21,151 bases of DNA from UBA10133 sp964528565 (GCA_964528565.1 CAZGSP010000049.1:1-21151); one strand, 5' to 3'; shown: positions 7,065 through 13,791, numbered from the stretch's first letter. Notes: generated by a model from the letters alone, not told the origin. Numbers and translations are program-made.

Positions 7065-7976
7065 GTGGAAACAAAATCCTTAGTCAAATCACTCTTGATC
7101 TTCGGAATTACGATTGGGGTAGTTCTCATTGCCTCGTATCAATTTTTTTTACCCCGCCTCAATCTTGGGAAGAATGTAGACACTGCCTCCGATAAGTCAT
7201 TCGGTTGGAAAATACCGAAAGTGGCCTATCGGCCTTCCGGTCAAGTCGTCGACTCCGGAGCCTATTCCGAGCTTAGAGCTTCCGGCGGACAGCCAAGTGG
7301 TCTACCGGTTCGGATCAAGATCCCCACCATAGGAGTGGATGCGGCCATCGAAGATGCCTATATTACTCCCGATGGGAGGATGGATGTCCCGGCCGGCTCC
7401 GTCAATGTCGCCTGGTATGCCCTTGGTCCCCGTCCGGGTCAAATAGGCAGTGCCGTGATCGGGGGTCATTTTGGGATCGACAATGGTGTGCCGAAAGTTT
7501 TCTATTATCTTGAAAGACTTAAAGTTGGCGACAAGATCTATATTGTTGACGACAAAGACAACACCCTCGCCTTTGTAGCCCGATCGATTCGCCTTTTCGG
7601 CCGGAACGACGATGCTACTACGGTATTTTTTTCGGGTGATGGCCTGGCTCATCTAAACGTGATTACCTGTGAAGGGGTTTGGAACCGGGTCAATGATTCT
7701 TATCCCGACCGCCGGGTGGTCTTCACCGATGCCATACCCTCCGAAGGCCCGGTGACCGTAAAGAAACTTCAGCCAATGGCCCTGGTCGTGAATCCCACCC
7801 TTCCGGAAACCGCGGTCACCAAAACCGGCTCAAATCCTACCCCGACGAAAGTTCCCATCACACAGCCCTCCGCCTCTCGGACCCAAAAGGTCGCCACGGT
7901 AAGCTCGTCGGTTGTCACTACATTCTTTCAAGGACTTATTTCATTTATAAAAAATCTATATGACAATCCTTTTTAG
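7065..7976 (+). CDS. Sortase (class D/E-like) with a long C-terminal tail
   Basis: Sortases are membrane-anchored transpeptidases that cut LPXTG-type signals and attach the protein to the cell wall. This 303-residue enzyme has an N-terminal anchor (residues 8-29) and a sortase barrel at about 82-225. The catalytic His135 is in GGHFG, Cys202 in VITCEG and the Arg in DRRVVF (216 or 217). After the barrel is a roughly 75-residue Pro/Thr-rich tail containing LPETA (246-250) and a weakly hydrophobic end (VVTTFFQGLISFIKNLY), which sortases of this size normally lack. It starts with GTG. The adjacent overlapping gene encodes an LPDTG protein, the obvious substrate. Confidence 0.9.
   Translation: METKSLVKSLLIFGITIGVVLIASYQFFLPRLNLGKNVDTASDKSFGWKIPKVAYRPSGQVVDSGAYSELRASGGQPSGLPVRIKIPTIGVDAAIEDAYITPDGRMDVPAGSVNVAWYALGPRPGQIGSAVIGGHFGIDNGVPKVFYYLERLKVGDKIYIVDDKDNTLAFVARSIRLFGRNDDATTVFFSGDGLAHLNVITCEGVWNRVNDSYPDRRVVFTDAIPSEGPVTVKKLQPMALVVNPTLPETAVTKTGSNPTPTKVPITQPSASRTQKVATVSSSVVTTFFQGLISFIKNLYDNPF
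7946..7951 (+). promoter_or_regulatory. Possible -10 element for the DUF3494 gene
   Basis: TATAAA inside the 3' end of the sortase gene ends 8 bases before ATG 7960, the same spacing as at other genes here. The -35 is poor (TTCTTT-like), so this may be a chance match in an AT-rich stretch. Confidence 0.35.
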
Positions 7977-9558
7977 GATGCCGTTTCGTTTTTTGTTATT
8001 CTTGCATTTATTTCTATTTCTTCCGTTCCTTTCTTCCGGGTCGACAGTGCACGCTACTACGAGAGTAGATCTTTTAACGGCGGATGGTTTCGCGGTTCTG
8101 GCCGGTTCCGCTGTAACCGGAAACGGAACTTGTACGGTTACCGGCAATGTGGGCTTGAGTCCAACCGGCGGTACTGCCATTACGGAACTGACTTGCGCCG
8201 AAGTGACCGGGACAATTTATGACACAAATGCCGGATACACCGGTGGGGGTGGGGGAAGTACTGCCTGCCTCGTAACAGATGCCGGTTTACTCACAACGGC
8301 AAAGAATGATCTGACGACGGCATCAAATGATGCGGTTGGCCGGACAACAACTTCAACTGTCGCCACCGAACTTGGAGGATCAACTCTAACGGATGGAGTA
8401 TACGACTCTGCGGCCGGAACTTTCGGGATTACGGGAACTCTGACGCTTGACGGGGGAGGAAACGTCAATTCGGTTTTCATTTTCAAAATGGCGACTACCC
8501 TGATAACCGCTTCATCCAGCCAGGTGGTTCTAACCAACAGTGCACAAGCGTGTAACGTCTATTGGATAGTCGGCTCCTCGGTTACCATTGGTACTTCTTC
8601 CACTATTGTGGGAAACATACTTGCCGCCGATTCGATTACCGATAACGGTGGCTCGACAATAAACGGAAGACTCTTGGCAAAAACCGCTGCCGTTACCCTA
8701 AACAACACCACAGTTACAAAACAGACCTGTGTCGAATGTTTCACTAATTCCGATTGCGATGACGCAGATTCTTGTACTACCGATACTTGTTCCGGAGGAA
8801 CTTGCTCAAATATCAATACTCCCGTAGACGGGGTCTGGACATACAACCCATGGGGGGCTTGTTCGGGGAGTTGTGGTGGAGGTTCCGGCACACGAACCAG
8901 AACTACTCTCTCTTGTTCGGCTACCTGCGGTGGATCCTGCGGTACGGCAGTTACCAGTGAGTCTTGTACCAATACCGACGTCTGCCCAACATCAACTCCC
9001 ACACCGACTCCTTCCCCCACCACGTCAACTTCCACGACGACCACTTCTTCTACCTCAACTTCGACGTCAACTTCAACCTCGGTATCTTCCGATACCTCTT
9101 GTCCTCCTCTCAAAGATGACATCATCACTCCCCAAATAATTGGATCCCGGAGAGTCGATGCGGATAGCATCTATCTCAGTTGGGGTCCCGACTCCGGGAC
9201 GGATCGCTTCAATATCCGTTACGGACTGACAAGTGGGGTTTATTCGTTCAACACGGACGTCTCCGGTTTCTCAACTACTATCAACGGACTTCCCTCAAAC
9301 ACCCCTATTTGGGTTCAGGTCGCCGCCAGGAACGATTGTCTCATTGGTTCCTACGGAGACCAAAAACTCCTCGGTGGAACCGTAAGAACCGGCGTACCCG
9401 GTCTTCCGGATACCGGCGGCACCAACGCCTCGGGCTCGGGGGTTCCCCGTTTTCCGAGCACCGGTTTTGGACCACGCGGGAAAATAGATCTTTGGTACGC
9501 CGCCACCATCCTTCTTGTTGGCCTACACTTTTTTGTTTCGGTAAAAATCAGACATTGA
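7960..9558 (+). CDS. LPDTG-anchored surface protein: DUF3494 (ice-binding-like), TSP1-like and FnIII domains
   Basis: This is a 532-residue secreted, wall-anchored protein. In order: a signal peptide (about 1-32, very hydrophobic, ending TVHA); a DUF3494 beta-solenoid (about 36-255) with the typical LLTADGFAVLAGSAVT start and GNILAADSIT end; a Cys-rich DCDDADSCTTDTC segment (257-285); a thrombospondin-type-1-like repeat (291-342: WTYNPWGACSGSC, then GTRTRT and paired Cys); a Ser/Thr/Pro linker (343-378); a fibronectin-III-like domain (about 388-475); LPDTG at 482-486; and a C-terminal helix (508-528) with a basic KIRH tail. DUF3494 proteins include ice-binding proteins but also many adhesins; surface adhesion is more likely than ice binding here. 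It overlaps the sortase gene by 17 bases. ATG 7978 is an alternative start. Confidence 0.9.
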   Translation: MTILFRMPFRFLLFLHLFLFLPFLSSGSTVHATTRVDLLTADGFAVLAGSAVTGNGTCTVTGNVGLSPTGGTAITELTCAEVTGTIYDTNAGYTGGGGGSTACLVTDAGLLTTAKNDLTTASNDAVGRTTTSTVATELGGSTLTDGVYDSAAGTFGITGTLTLDGGGNVNSVFIFKMATTLITASSSQVVLTNSAQACNVYWIVGSSVTIGTSSTIVGNILAADSITDNGGSTINGRLLAKTAAVTLNNTTVTKQTCVECFTNSDCDDADSCTTDTCSGGTCSNINTPVDGVWTYNPWGACSGSCGGGSGTRTRTTLSCSATCGGSCGTAVTSESCTNTDVCPTSTPTPTPSPTTSTSTTTTSSTSTSTSTSTSVSSDTSCPPLKDDIITPQIIGSRRVDADSIYLSWGPDSGTDRFNIRYGLTSGVYSFNTDVSGFSTTINGLPSNTPIWVQVAARNDCLIGSYGDQKLLGGTVRTGVPGLPDTGGTNASGSGVPRFPSTGFGPRGKIDLWYAATILLVGLHFFVSVKIRH

Positions 9559-9583
9559 TCAGGCTCGTTCGTCCAAACCCGCC

Positions 9584-10132
9584 CTACCTGATCACTGTTT
9601 TATTGGTGACTTGGTTGTAACACTCGGGGATCATGGTAGCGGGAAAGTCGGGGTAAGCCGTTAAATCCTGACATAGAATATTTCCGTTACCGTCCCAAAC
9701 GAGCTTCCACTCGTTATTTACTTTAGCGGCAAACCACATTCCTCCGCCCTCGGAAGTCGAAGCTCCACCGGAACTGTAGTTTCCTTCGATCTTGGAAACT
9801 CTAACAGTCAGTTGGTTAGCGCTTTCCCCGTGTTTCACAACCAACGCCTGCTTGATCGCTGTTTTAATGGCACTGGTTTCATCAACCGTCGGTGATGGAG
9901 TAGTCGCCTCGCATGGTTCTTCCCAAGTCCGGAGACATTTCTCTTTTGTGGCACACCATTGATAGCCGGCCGACCCGATACATCCATGAGAATCCTTGTC
10001 ATTGCCCACCAGCTGTTGTGTGGTTGGAGTTACCGTTGTTGGTGTCTTAATCTCTCGAGCCGGTAGTAAAGTACACCCGCCCATCAATACGCCAAAAAAA
10101 AGTATAAAAAAACCTGTTATTTTTGCCATCAT
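9584..10132 (-). CDS. Predicted lipoprotein with a conserved Cys-rich motif
   Basis: A 182-residue protein with a lipoprotein signal: hydrophobic residues 6-18, then GVLMGGC with the lipidated Cys20. A Thr/Pro-rich linker leads to HGCIGSAGYQWCATKEKCLR, continuing to EEPC, a four-cysteine motif I recall from small secreted proteins of archaea and CPR but whose function is unknown. The C-terminal half (about 85-182) is a small alpha/beta domain with FAAKVNNEWKLVWDGNGNI and a final DFPATMIPECYN, typical of CPR lipoproteins of unknown role. It is convergent with the DUF3494 gene and lies 48 bases downstream of the AAA+ gene on the same strand. ATG at 10129 is an equally possible start. Confidence 0.75.
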   Translation of the reverse strand: MMAKITGFFILFFGVLMGGCTLLPAREIKTPTTVTPTTQQLVGNDKDSHGCIGSAGYQWCATKEKCLRTWEEPCEATTPSPTVDETSAIKTAIKQALVVKHGESANQLTVRVSKIEGNYSSGGASTSEGGGMWFAAKVNNEWKLVWDGNGNILCQDLTAYPDFPATMIPECYNQVTNKTVIR

Positions 10133-10180
10133 ATATTCTAGATTAACATAGAAAAACGGTTTGGAGATATGTCTGCTCGC

Positions 10181-11260
10181 TTAGCGTTTGCCCGTCATCG
10201 TCTTACTTATCCAAAAAATTACTCTCTTTGGATCATCCCGGCTGATGTCGGCTATCAACGGCACACCCTTAGTCATTTTTATTTTTACCTCGGCCGCCGG
10301 AGTAATGATCATCCTTTCGATTATCCGTTTCAGTTCTCTTCCGGCCAGTTTAATATCCACCTGCGAGACGATCCACTCCTTTAACTGATCCGTGGCCATA
10401 ATAAAAGTAGCATTTTGATCCTGATTCGTGAAATACTCCTCCAAAAATTTATCGATCAGTCTATACACCACCTCTTCGGACAGGGAATTAAAAACCACCA
10501 TCGAGTCAATTCGATTCAGAAACTCCGGCATGTGTTTCCAAAACAATTTCGCTTCTGTCACCCCCGCCTTTTGAATATCCTTTGTTTTGGTTGCCTCCCC
10601 GTCGGTGCCAAATCCCAAAGCCCCCTTCCCGATTCTAATATCCCTGATCGCCTCCGAGCCGATATTTGAAGTTAATATGATTATCGATCGCGAAAAATCC
10701 AATCCGGGCGGTTCATCCGAACACAAGTCATTGTCGCTTTCGTTAATATCCAATCTTCCTTTATCCATGATCCTCAAAAGCAATCTGTGCAAAGAGATGT
10801 TCGCTTTTTCGATTTCGTCAAAGACAATTACGTTTGGTTGCGACAAAAAGCTCTTGGTGATAAACGTCTCGTCTCCATAACCGATATAGGATGGAGGCGC
10901 CCCCAAAAACCTCTCTGTGTCATGACTGTGTTGAAACATGTTGCAGTCAACGATCTTTAAGCGGCTTTCGTAGTCTAGGGGATCAAATATTTTGGCTACG
11001 GCCTTGCCCATCTCCGTTTTCCCCACACCCGGCTCTCCGAGAAACAGACCTACGTATCCCGGTCTGTTTGGATCCTTCAGACCACTAATGGATCTCGTTA
11101 TTGCTCTGGCTACTTCGGTACAGGCTTCGGGCTGTCCATAAACGGTTTCTTCCAAAAGGGCTTTTACCATTTCAAACATCTCCCCATCACTCTCTACCGG
11201 ATAATAGTCCGGATTCTTCTCCACTTTCCCTCTATCCAAAAAGCGTTTTTCGGTAGTCAT
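10181..11260 (-). CDS. Single-ring AAA+ ATPase related to the ClpB/ClpA second domain
   Basis: A 359-residue protein matching the second ATPase ring (D2) of ClpA/ClpB chaperones and nothing else of them. It has YGQPEACTEVARAI, Walker A GEPGVGKT (75-82), the substrate-gripping pore loop in GAPPSYIGYG (120-129), Walker B VIVFDE (144-149), sensor 1 TSN (197-199), an arginine-finger region in MPEFLNRID, and sensor 2 in LAGRELKRIIER of the D2 small domain. The N-terminal domain, first ring and ClpB middle coiled coil are missing. All motifs for ATP hydrolysis and threading are intact, so it is likely an active protein-remodelling ATPase with an unknown adaptor. No ClpP-type IGF loop is evident. 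Neighbours are a phosphoribosyltransferase-like gene upstream and a lipoprotein downstream. Confidence 0.85.
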   Translation of the reverse strand: MTTEKRFLDRGKVEKNPDYYPVESDGEMFEMVKALLEETVYGQPEACTEVARAITRSISGLKDPNRPGYVGLFLGEPGVGKTEMGKAVAKIFDPLDYESRLKIVDCNMFQHSHDTERFLGAPPSYIGYGDETFITKSFLSQPNVIVFDEIEKANISLHRLLLRIMDKGRLDINESDNDLCSDEPPGLDFSRSIIILTSNIGSEAIRDIRIGKGALGFGTDGEATKTKDIQKAGVTEAKLFWKHMPEFLNRIDSMVVFNSLSEEVVYRLIDKFLEEYFTNQDQNATFIMATDQLKEWIVSQVDIKLAGRELKRIIERMIITPAAEVKIKMTKGVPLIADISRDDPKRVIFWISKTMTGKR

Positions 11261-11277
11261 AAATTTATGATTCGCAA

Positions 11278-11308
11278 ATTATACCCCCAATGTTTATGGA
11301 AATATCAA
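11278..11308 (-). promoter_or_regulatory. Promoter of the AAA+ gene
   Basis: On the minus strand TTGATA (11308-11303) and TATAAT (11283-11278) are separated by 19 bases. The -10 is 17 bases before the ATG at 11260, giving a leader of about 10 bases without Shine-Dalgarno. Confidence 0.5.
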
Positions 11309-11327
11309 GTGATTTTCGGCCGGTTAA

Positions 11328-11981
11328 CTAGTTAAGAAGAGGCACGAAGTAGGGAGGCTTTGGCGTCTTTTCCGCAAACGGAGACAGTATCCCCACGAGA
11401 CGGGATAAATCTCTGGCGCTATCCCCGGGCAGATCGCATCCCAATCCACCCACCCAAATATCCGGATTCACACTAAACGCCGCTACCATATTGGGAATTC
11501 GTAACAGACGTTCCCCAATTTTTGATACATAGGCAAATGTGTAATACTCCGGGTAAGCCAACTTTTTATTGGTCAGTTCAGCCACTGCGTCGATCATCCT
11601 ATTGGTTTCCTCCATCGCCGCCACGATCGTATCTTGTGAGTCCACCACACACTCCGTAAAAACTACCCGTCTGGTCGAACCGTCCGGGGACAATATTCTG
11701 GTAATGTCGGGAGGTGTGAGACACACCGGGACGGGCAGCCGGCTGGTATCTTCTTTATAATATGACATCCTCATGGGATTCATCCTTATTCCCAAATTAT
11801 CGGTCAGTTCCTTTCCCAGTCGATAGCCGCTTCGAAGTATGGGGATAACGGATACTTGTTGATGGTCCGGAAACATTTCGGAAAAAGCCTTCTGAAGCTT
11901 CTTCATACCCGCCCTGCACTCTTCTTCGGAAATAATCGTGATGGCCTCCTTCGGAGACCTGGCCGTCTCAATTTTGTTCAT
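11328..11981 (-). CDS. Divergent phosphoribosyltransferase-like protein
   Basis: A 217-residue protein with a type I phosphoribosyltransferase outline. VSVIPILRSGYRLGKEL is the N-terminal strand-helix, RRVVFTECVVDSQDT occupies the PRPP-binding loop position (normally two acidic residues followed by TG-x-T), and DIWVGGLGCDLPGDSARDL resembles the C-terminal GYGLD loop of hypoxanthine-guanine enzymes. The PRPP loop is altered: ECVVDSQDT instead of the usual DDVIDTGxT. Activity on purines is therefore uncertain, and it could be a regulator or use another substrate. It has TATAAA 8 bases before its ATG and lies upstream of the AAA+ gene on the same strand with a 67-base gap containing a separate promoter. 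Confidence 0.65.
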   Translation of the reverse strand: MNKIETARSPKEAITIISEEECRAGMKKLQKAFSEMFPDHQQVSVIPILRSGYRLGKELTDNLGIRMNPMRMSYYKEDTSRLPVPVCLTPPDITRILSPDGSTRRVVFTECVVDSQDTIVAAMEETNRMIDAVAELTNKKLAYPEYYTFAYVSKIGERLLRIPNMVAAFSVNPDIWVGGLGCDLPGDSARDLSRLVGILSPFAEKTPKPPYFVPLLN

Positions 11982-11989
11982 ATCCTCTA

Positions 11990-11995
11990 TTTATA
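11990..11995 (-). promoter_or_regulatory. -10 element of the phosphoribosyltransferase-like gene
   Basis: On the minus strand TATAAA (11995-11990) ends 8 bases before the ATG at 11981. A GAGG is only 2 bases from the ATG, too close to act as a normal Shine-Dalgarno. No good -35 is seen. Confidence 0.4.
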
Positions 11996-12027
11996 CTCCC
12001 TTCCTCCGTCTGTTTCTTCCTTTTCTA

Positions 12028-12576
12028 TTACGTCACAATTTCTGTCGTGCTTAATTCCTTAAGTTTGGCGATCAGCTCGCTCTTGGAATAGCTCGAAGTG
12101 TCGATCTGCTTGCTTAGGAAGGTCCTCAACCCTTCGATGATTCTTCTCACCAAAAAGGCCTCATCTTTTCTCAAATACTTTATTCTTATTTCGTTTCTTG
12201 TAAAAGTTTTTGAAACTATCACTAACTGGGCAAAGAATGGCGCCGTATTCACAAAAATGTTTGATATGTCTTTTATATCTACACTATGCACCTGTGAGGA
12301 GAGAAAAAAATTTCGGGCAATGATCGTCACCCTTCCCTCCTCGACGTTTAAAGTATCGGGGAAGAAATCAAAAGGAAATCTGTGTGTCGAAATGGTTATC
12401 AGTATCCTGTTGGATTTTTTTACCAAACCGGCCACCAAATTTTTATCAATTATTTTATCTTTTTCCGCCAAATGAGCGACTTCTTGCTTAGGAACAGAAG
12501 ATATCTCCGGAGGCGTCATACTTTTCTCCGGAAATACCGTCACTCTACCCGTTTCGTCATTAATATTGATATCCAT
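12028..12576 (-). CDS. Hypothetical protein with a PH-like beta domain
   Basis: I do not recognise a named family. The 182-residue protein has a disordered N-terminus (1-50, Pro/Glu-rich), then an all-beta region from about 57 to 135 (ILITISTHRFPFDFFPDTLN, then RVTIIARNFFLSSQVHSVDI, then a strand with FAQLVIVSKTF and NEIRIKYL), followed by a long amphipathic helix (DEAFLVRRIIEGLRTFLSKQ). Seven strands capped by a helix is the layout of bacterial PH-like domains, so a membrane-surface or protein-binding role is a fair inference. There is no signal peptide. An AAGGA Shine-Dalgarno sits 7-8 bases before the ATG. It is the last member of the minus-strand run that starts at 13690 and lies 17 bases after DUF3096. 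Confidence 0.6.
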   Translation of the reverse strand: MDININDETGRVTVFPEKSMTPPEISSVPKQEVAHLAEKDKIIDKNLVAGLVKKSNRILITISTHRFPFDFFPDTLNVEEGRVTIIARNFFLSSQVHSVDIKDISNIFVNTAPFFAQLVIVSKTFTRNEIRIKYLRKDEAFLVRRIIEGLRTFLSKQIDTSSYSKSELIAKLKELSTTEIVT

Positions 12577-12593
12577 GATTGGTTCCTTAGGTA

Positions 12594-12737
12594 TTATCTG
12601 ATAAACCCCAGCCCCAGAAGTCCGATGATGATCAGGTAACCGGCGATCAGATAGTTAAGAAACTTCGGGAACATCAGGATCAGTATTCCGAATACCAATG
12701 AAGCCAGGGGACTTAAATTCGTCAACGAGAAACTCAT
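12594..12737 (-). CDS. DUF3096 small membrane protein
   Basis: A 47-residue protein, MSFSLTNLSPLASLVFGILI to start, ending LLGLGFIR. Two short hydrophobic helices separated by FPKFLNYLIAGYLI match DUF3096 (LsPl-GILIL-P-lLNYiVA-YLIliGllGL), a tiny membrane protein of unknown function often found next to stress-response envelope genes. GGAAGTG lies about 9 bases before the ATG as Shine-Dalgarno. It sits between YggT (39 bases upstream) and the PH-like gene on the minus strand. Confidence 0.85.
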   Translation of the reverse strand: MSFSLTNLSPLASLVFGILILMFPKFLNYLIAGYLIIIGLLGLGFIR

Positions 12738-12776
12738 ATATTTTCACTTCCTTTCTATGCAAAATTAATAATAAAA

Positions 12777-13175
12777 CTAGTCGGTAGTCTGCTCTTCACC
12801 TGAGAATATCCGTATCAGCTTCACAATTCCCCAGGCCAAAACGGCATAAACGATCAGGGCCACTACTGTCGCCGGTTCGATAACTGAAGTAGTTTCTATT
12901 CCTTGGGCAAACCCCTTGCGGAATATTCCCTCAAAGGGCAGGACAAAGACTCCGGTCAAACCGTAGATCATCTGTACGAAGCCGCTTGAAAGACTCGCCC
13001 CCATCAATTTGAGTACCAAGCGGAACGCTAACAAAATTTCCACCGCCCCAAGCAAATAATAGACATAATACTCACGCCTCTGAGAGGCCGTAGCTTCATT
13101 TTTCCCGGGAGTTACTATTACTGTTTTTGCGCTGTCGTCCTCAGTGGTGACTGTTTCCTTTATTATTTCCGCCAT
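12777..13175 (-). CDS. YggT family membrane protein (first copy)
   Basis: A 132-residue protein with a polar N-terminal region (about 1-35) and YggT-type membrane helices: YYLLGAVEILLAFRLVLKLM, a helix around GFVQMIYGLTGVFVLPFEGI, and a final IEPATVVALIVYAVLAWGIVKLI. The LPFEGIFR and the FRLVLKLMGA motifs are typical. YggT proteins are poorly understood and are linked to osmotic tolerance and cell-envelope assembly. A close paralogue is encoded at 20252-20632; both share the EAT-SQ segment and the GIETTS/GLETTS loop. Its start overlaps the end of the YtxH-like gene by 13 bases, so they are co-transcribed. Confidence 0.85.
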   Translation of the reverse strand: MAEIIKETVTTEDDSAKTVIVTPGKNEATASQRREYYVYYLLGAVEILLAFRLVLKLMGASLSSGFVQMIYGLTGVFVLPFEGIFRKGFAQGIETTSVIEPATVVALIVYAVLAWGIVKLIRIFSGEEQTTD

Positions 13176-13486
13176 ATGCTTTTTATTTTTTTATTTGCGT
13201 CCTCTACTGCATCACCTATCCGGGCTGCCTTATTCTTACCTTCCGCGATCTTCACTTCCGCCTCGTCGATTTTTTCTTGCGTTTTCTTTTGAACATCTTC
13301 CACGTGACCCATCGCCTTATTTTTTATACCGGTAAACGCATCCTTCACTTTTTTGCGATTCTTTTCGTCACTCAGCACTACCGCCGCCACCGCGACACCC
13401 GCTCCGACCACCGCGCCCGCTACCGAAGCTACTATCGGACTCATTCCGCCCCTCTTCTTAACCTGTCTTTGTTTTGAATTTGTCAT
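13163..13486 (-). CDS. YtxH-like stress protein
   Basis: A 107-residue protein with a basic N-terminus, one Gly/Ala/Val-rich transmembrane helix (MSPIVASVAGAVVGAGVAVA) and a long charged helical tail rich in Lys, Glu and Asp (DEKNRKKVKDAF onward), ending KIKSIWRK. This is the layout of YtxH/GvpP-type proteins, associated with general stress responses in Bacillus. A TTG at 13501 would add five residues (MNKKE), but the ATG at 13486 is the simpler start. It overlaps YggT downstream and follows the RHH regulator gene by 36 bases. Confidence 0.75.
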   Translation of the reverse strand: MTNSKQRQVKKRGGMSPIVASVAGAVVGAGVAVAAVVLSDEKNRKKVKDAFTGIKNKAMGHVEDVQKKTQEKIDEAEVKIAEGKNKAARIGDAVEDANKKIKSIWRK

Positions 13487-13522
13487 CTCTTTCTTATTCA
13501 ATTATTAATAATAAAAATCCGG

Positions 13523-13690
13523 TTATACCTTAGGTTTCACGATTACGATCTCTTCGGGTAAATACTTGATCAAAACCTTTTCTATCATGGAAGTTAGAGT
13601 CAGGTCTTCAATTACCGCCTGTGCTCTGGCGTGTTTCAACAGTTTTGGATTAAGAAAAAGAGTCACTCGTTGTTTGTCATTAGTTGCCAT
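13523..13690 (-). CDS. Ribbon-helix-helix regulator, probably autoregulatory
   Basis: A 55-residue protein, MATNDKQRVTLFLNPKLLKH at the start. QRVTLFLNP is the DNA-reading beta strand, followed by KLLKHARAQAVIE (helix A) and TLTSMIEKVLIKYLP (helix B), the classic ribbon-helix-helix layout of Arc/CopG-type repressors. The C-terminal EEIVIVKPKV is an extra strand. Such proteins bind inverted repeats as dimers, and one such repeat (13703-13723) lies inside its own promoter. It heads the minus-strand cluster YtxH-YggT-DUF3096-PH, so it probably controls those genes. No toxin gene is adjacent. Confidence 0.85.
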   Translation of the reverse strand: MATNDKQRVTLFLNPKLLKHARAQAVIEDLTLTSMIEKVLIKYLPEEIVIVKPKV

Positions 13691-13697
13691 ACTTCAC

Positions 13698-13726
13698 ATA
13701 CTACAACTAATCGTAGTAGTTGTCAA
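13698..13726 (-). promoter_or_regulatory. Consensus promoter for the RHH gene, leaderless type
   Basis: On the minus strand TTGACA (13726-13721), a 17-base spacer and TAGTAT (13703-13698) lie 7 bases before the ATG at 13690. The -35 is perfect and the spacer optimal. The transcript is predicted to begin at the start codon. Confidence 0.8.
13703..13723. promoter_or_regulatory. Probable operator of the RHH regulator
   Basis: ACAACTA and TAGTTGT form a perfect 7-base inverted repeat with a 7-base gap. It covers the spacer and touches both the -10 and the -35 of the RHH promoter, so a bound dimer would block RNA polymerase. Binding by the RHH protein is inferred from position. Confidence 0.6.
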
Positions 13727-13743
13727 CGAATTAGGGGCTGTTC

Positions 13744-13752
13744 TGCTATAAT
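13744..13752 (+). promoter_or_regulatory. Extended -10 promoter of the secreted-protein gene
   Basis: TGCTATAAT is a perfect extended -10 element. Transcription would start near 13759, leaving a leader of about 33 bases that carries the Shine-Dalgarno AGGAG (13783-13787). The operator at 13703-13723 is just upstream, so the RHH protein might influence this gene too. Confidence 0.65.
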
Positions 13753-13791
13753 ATCGGCTGTTCGCACCTTGATTGTCTGAAAAGGAGAGAC

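Noticed and set aside
8995..9085. Short-period DNA repeat (ACTTC/TCAAC-like runs)
   Set aside because: Explained by codon reuse in the Ser/Thr/Pro linker; no exact longer repeat unit.
8559..9170. 203-codon open frame on the minus strand opposite the DUF3494 gene
   Set aside because: It is a Val/Glu-rich mirror of the Ser/Thr-rich linker and has no start signal; the plus-strand protein has clear domains.
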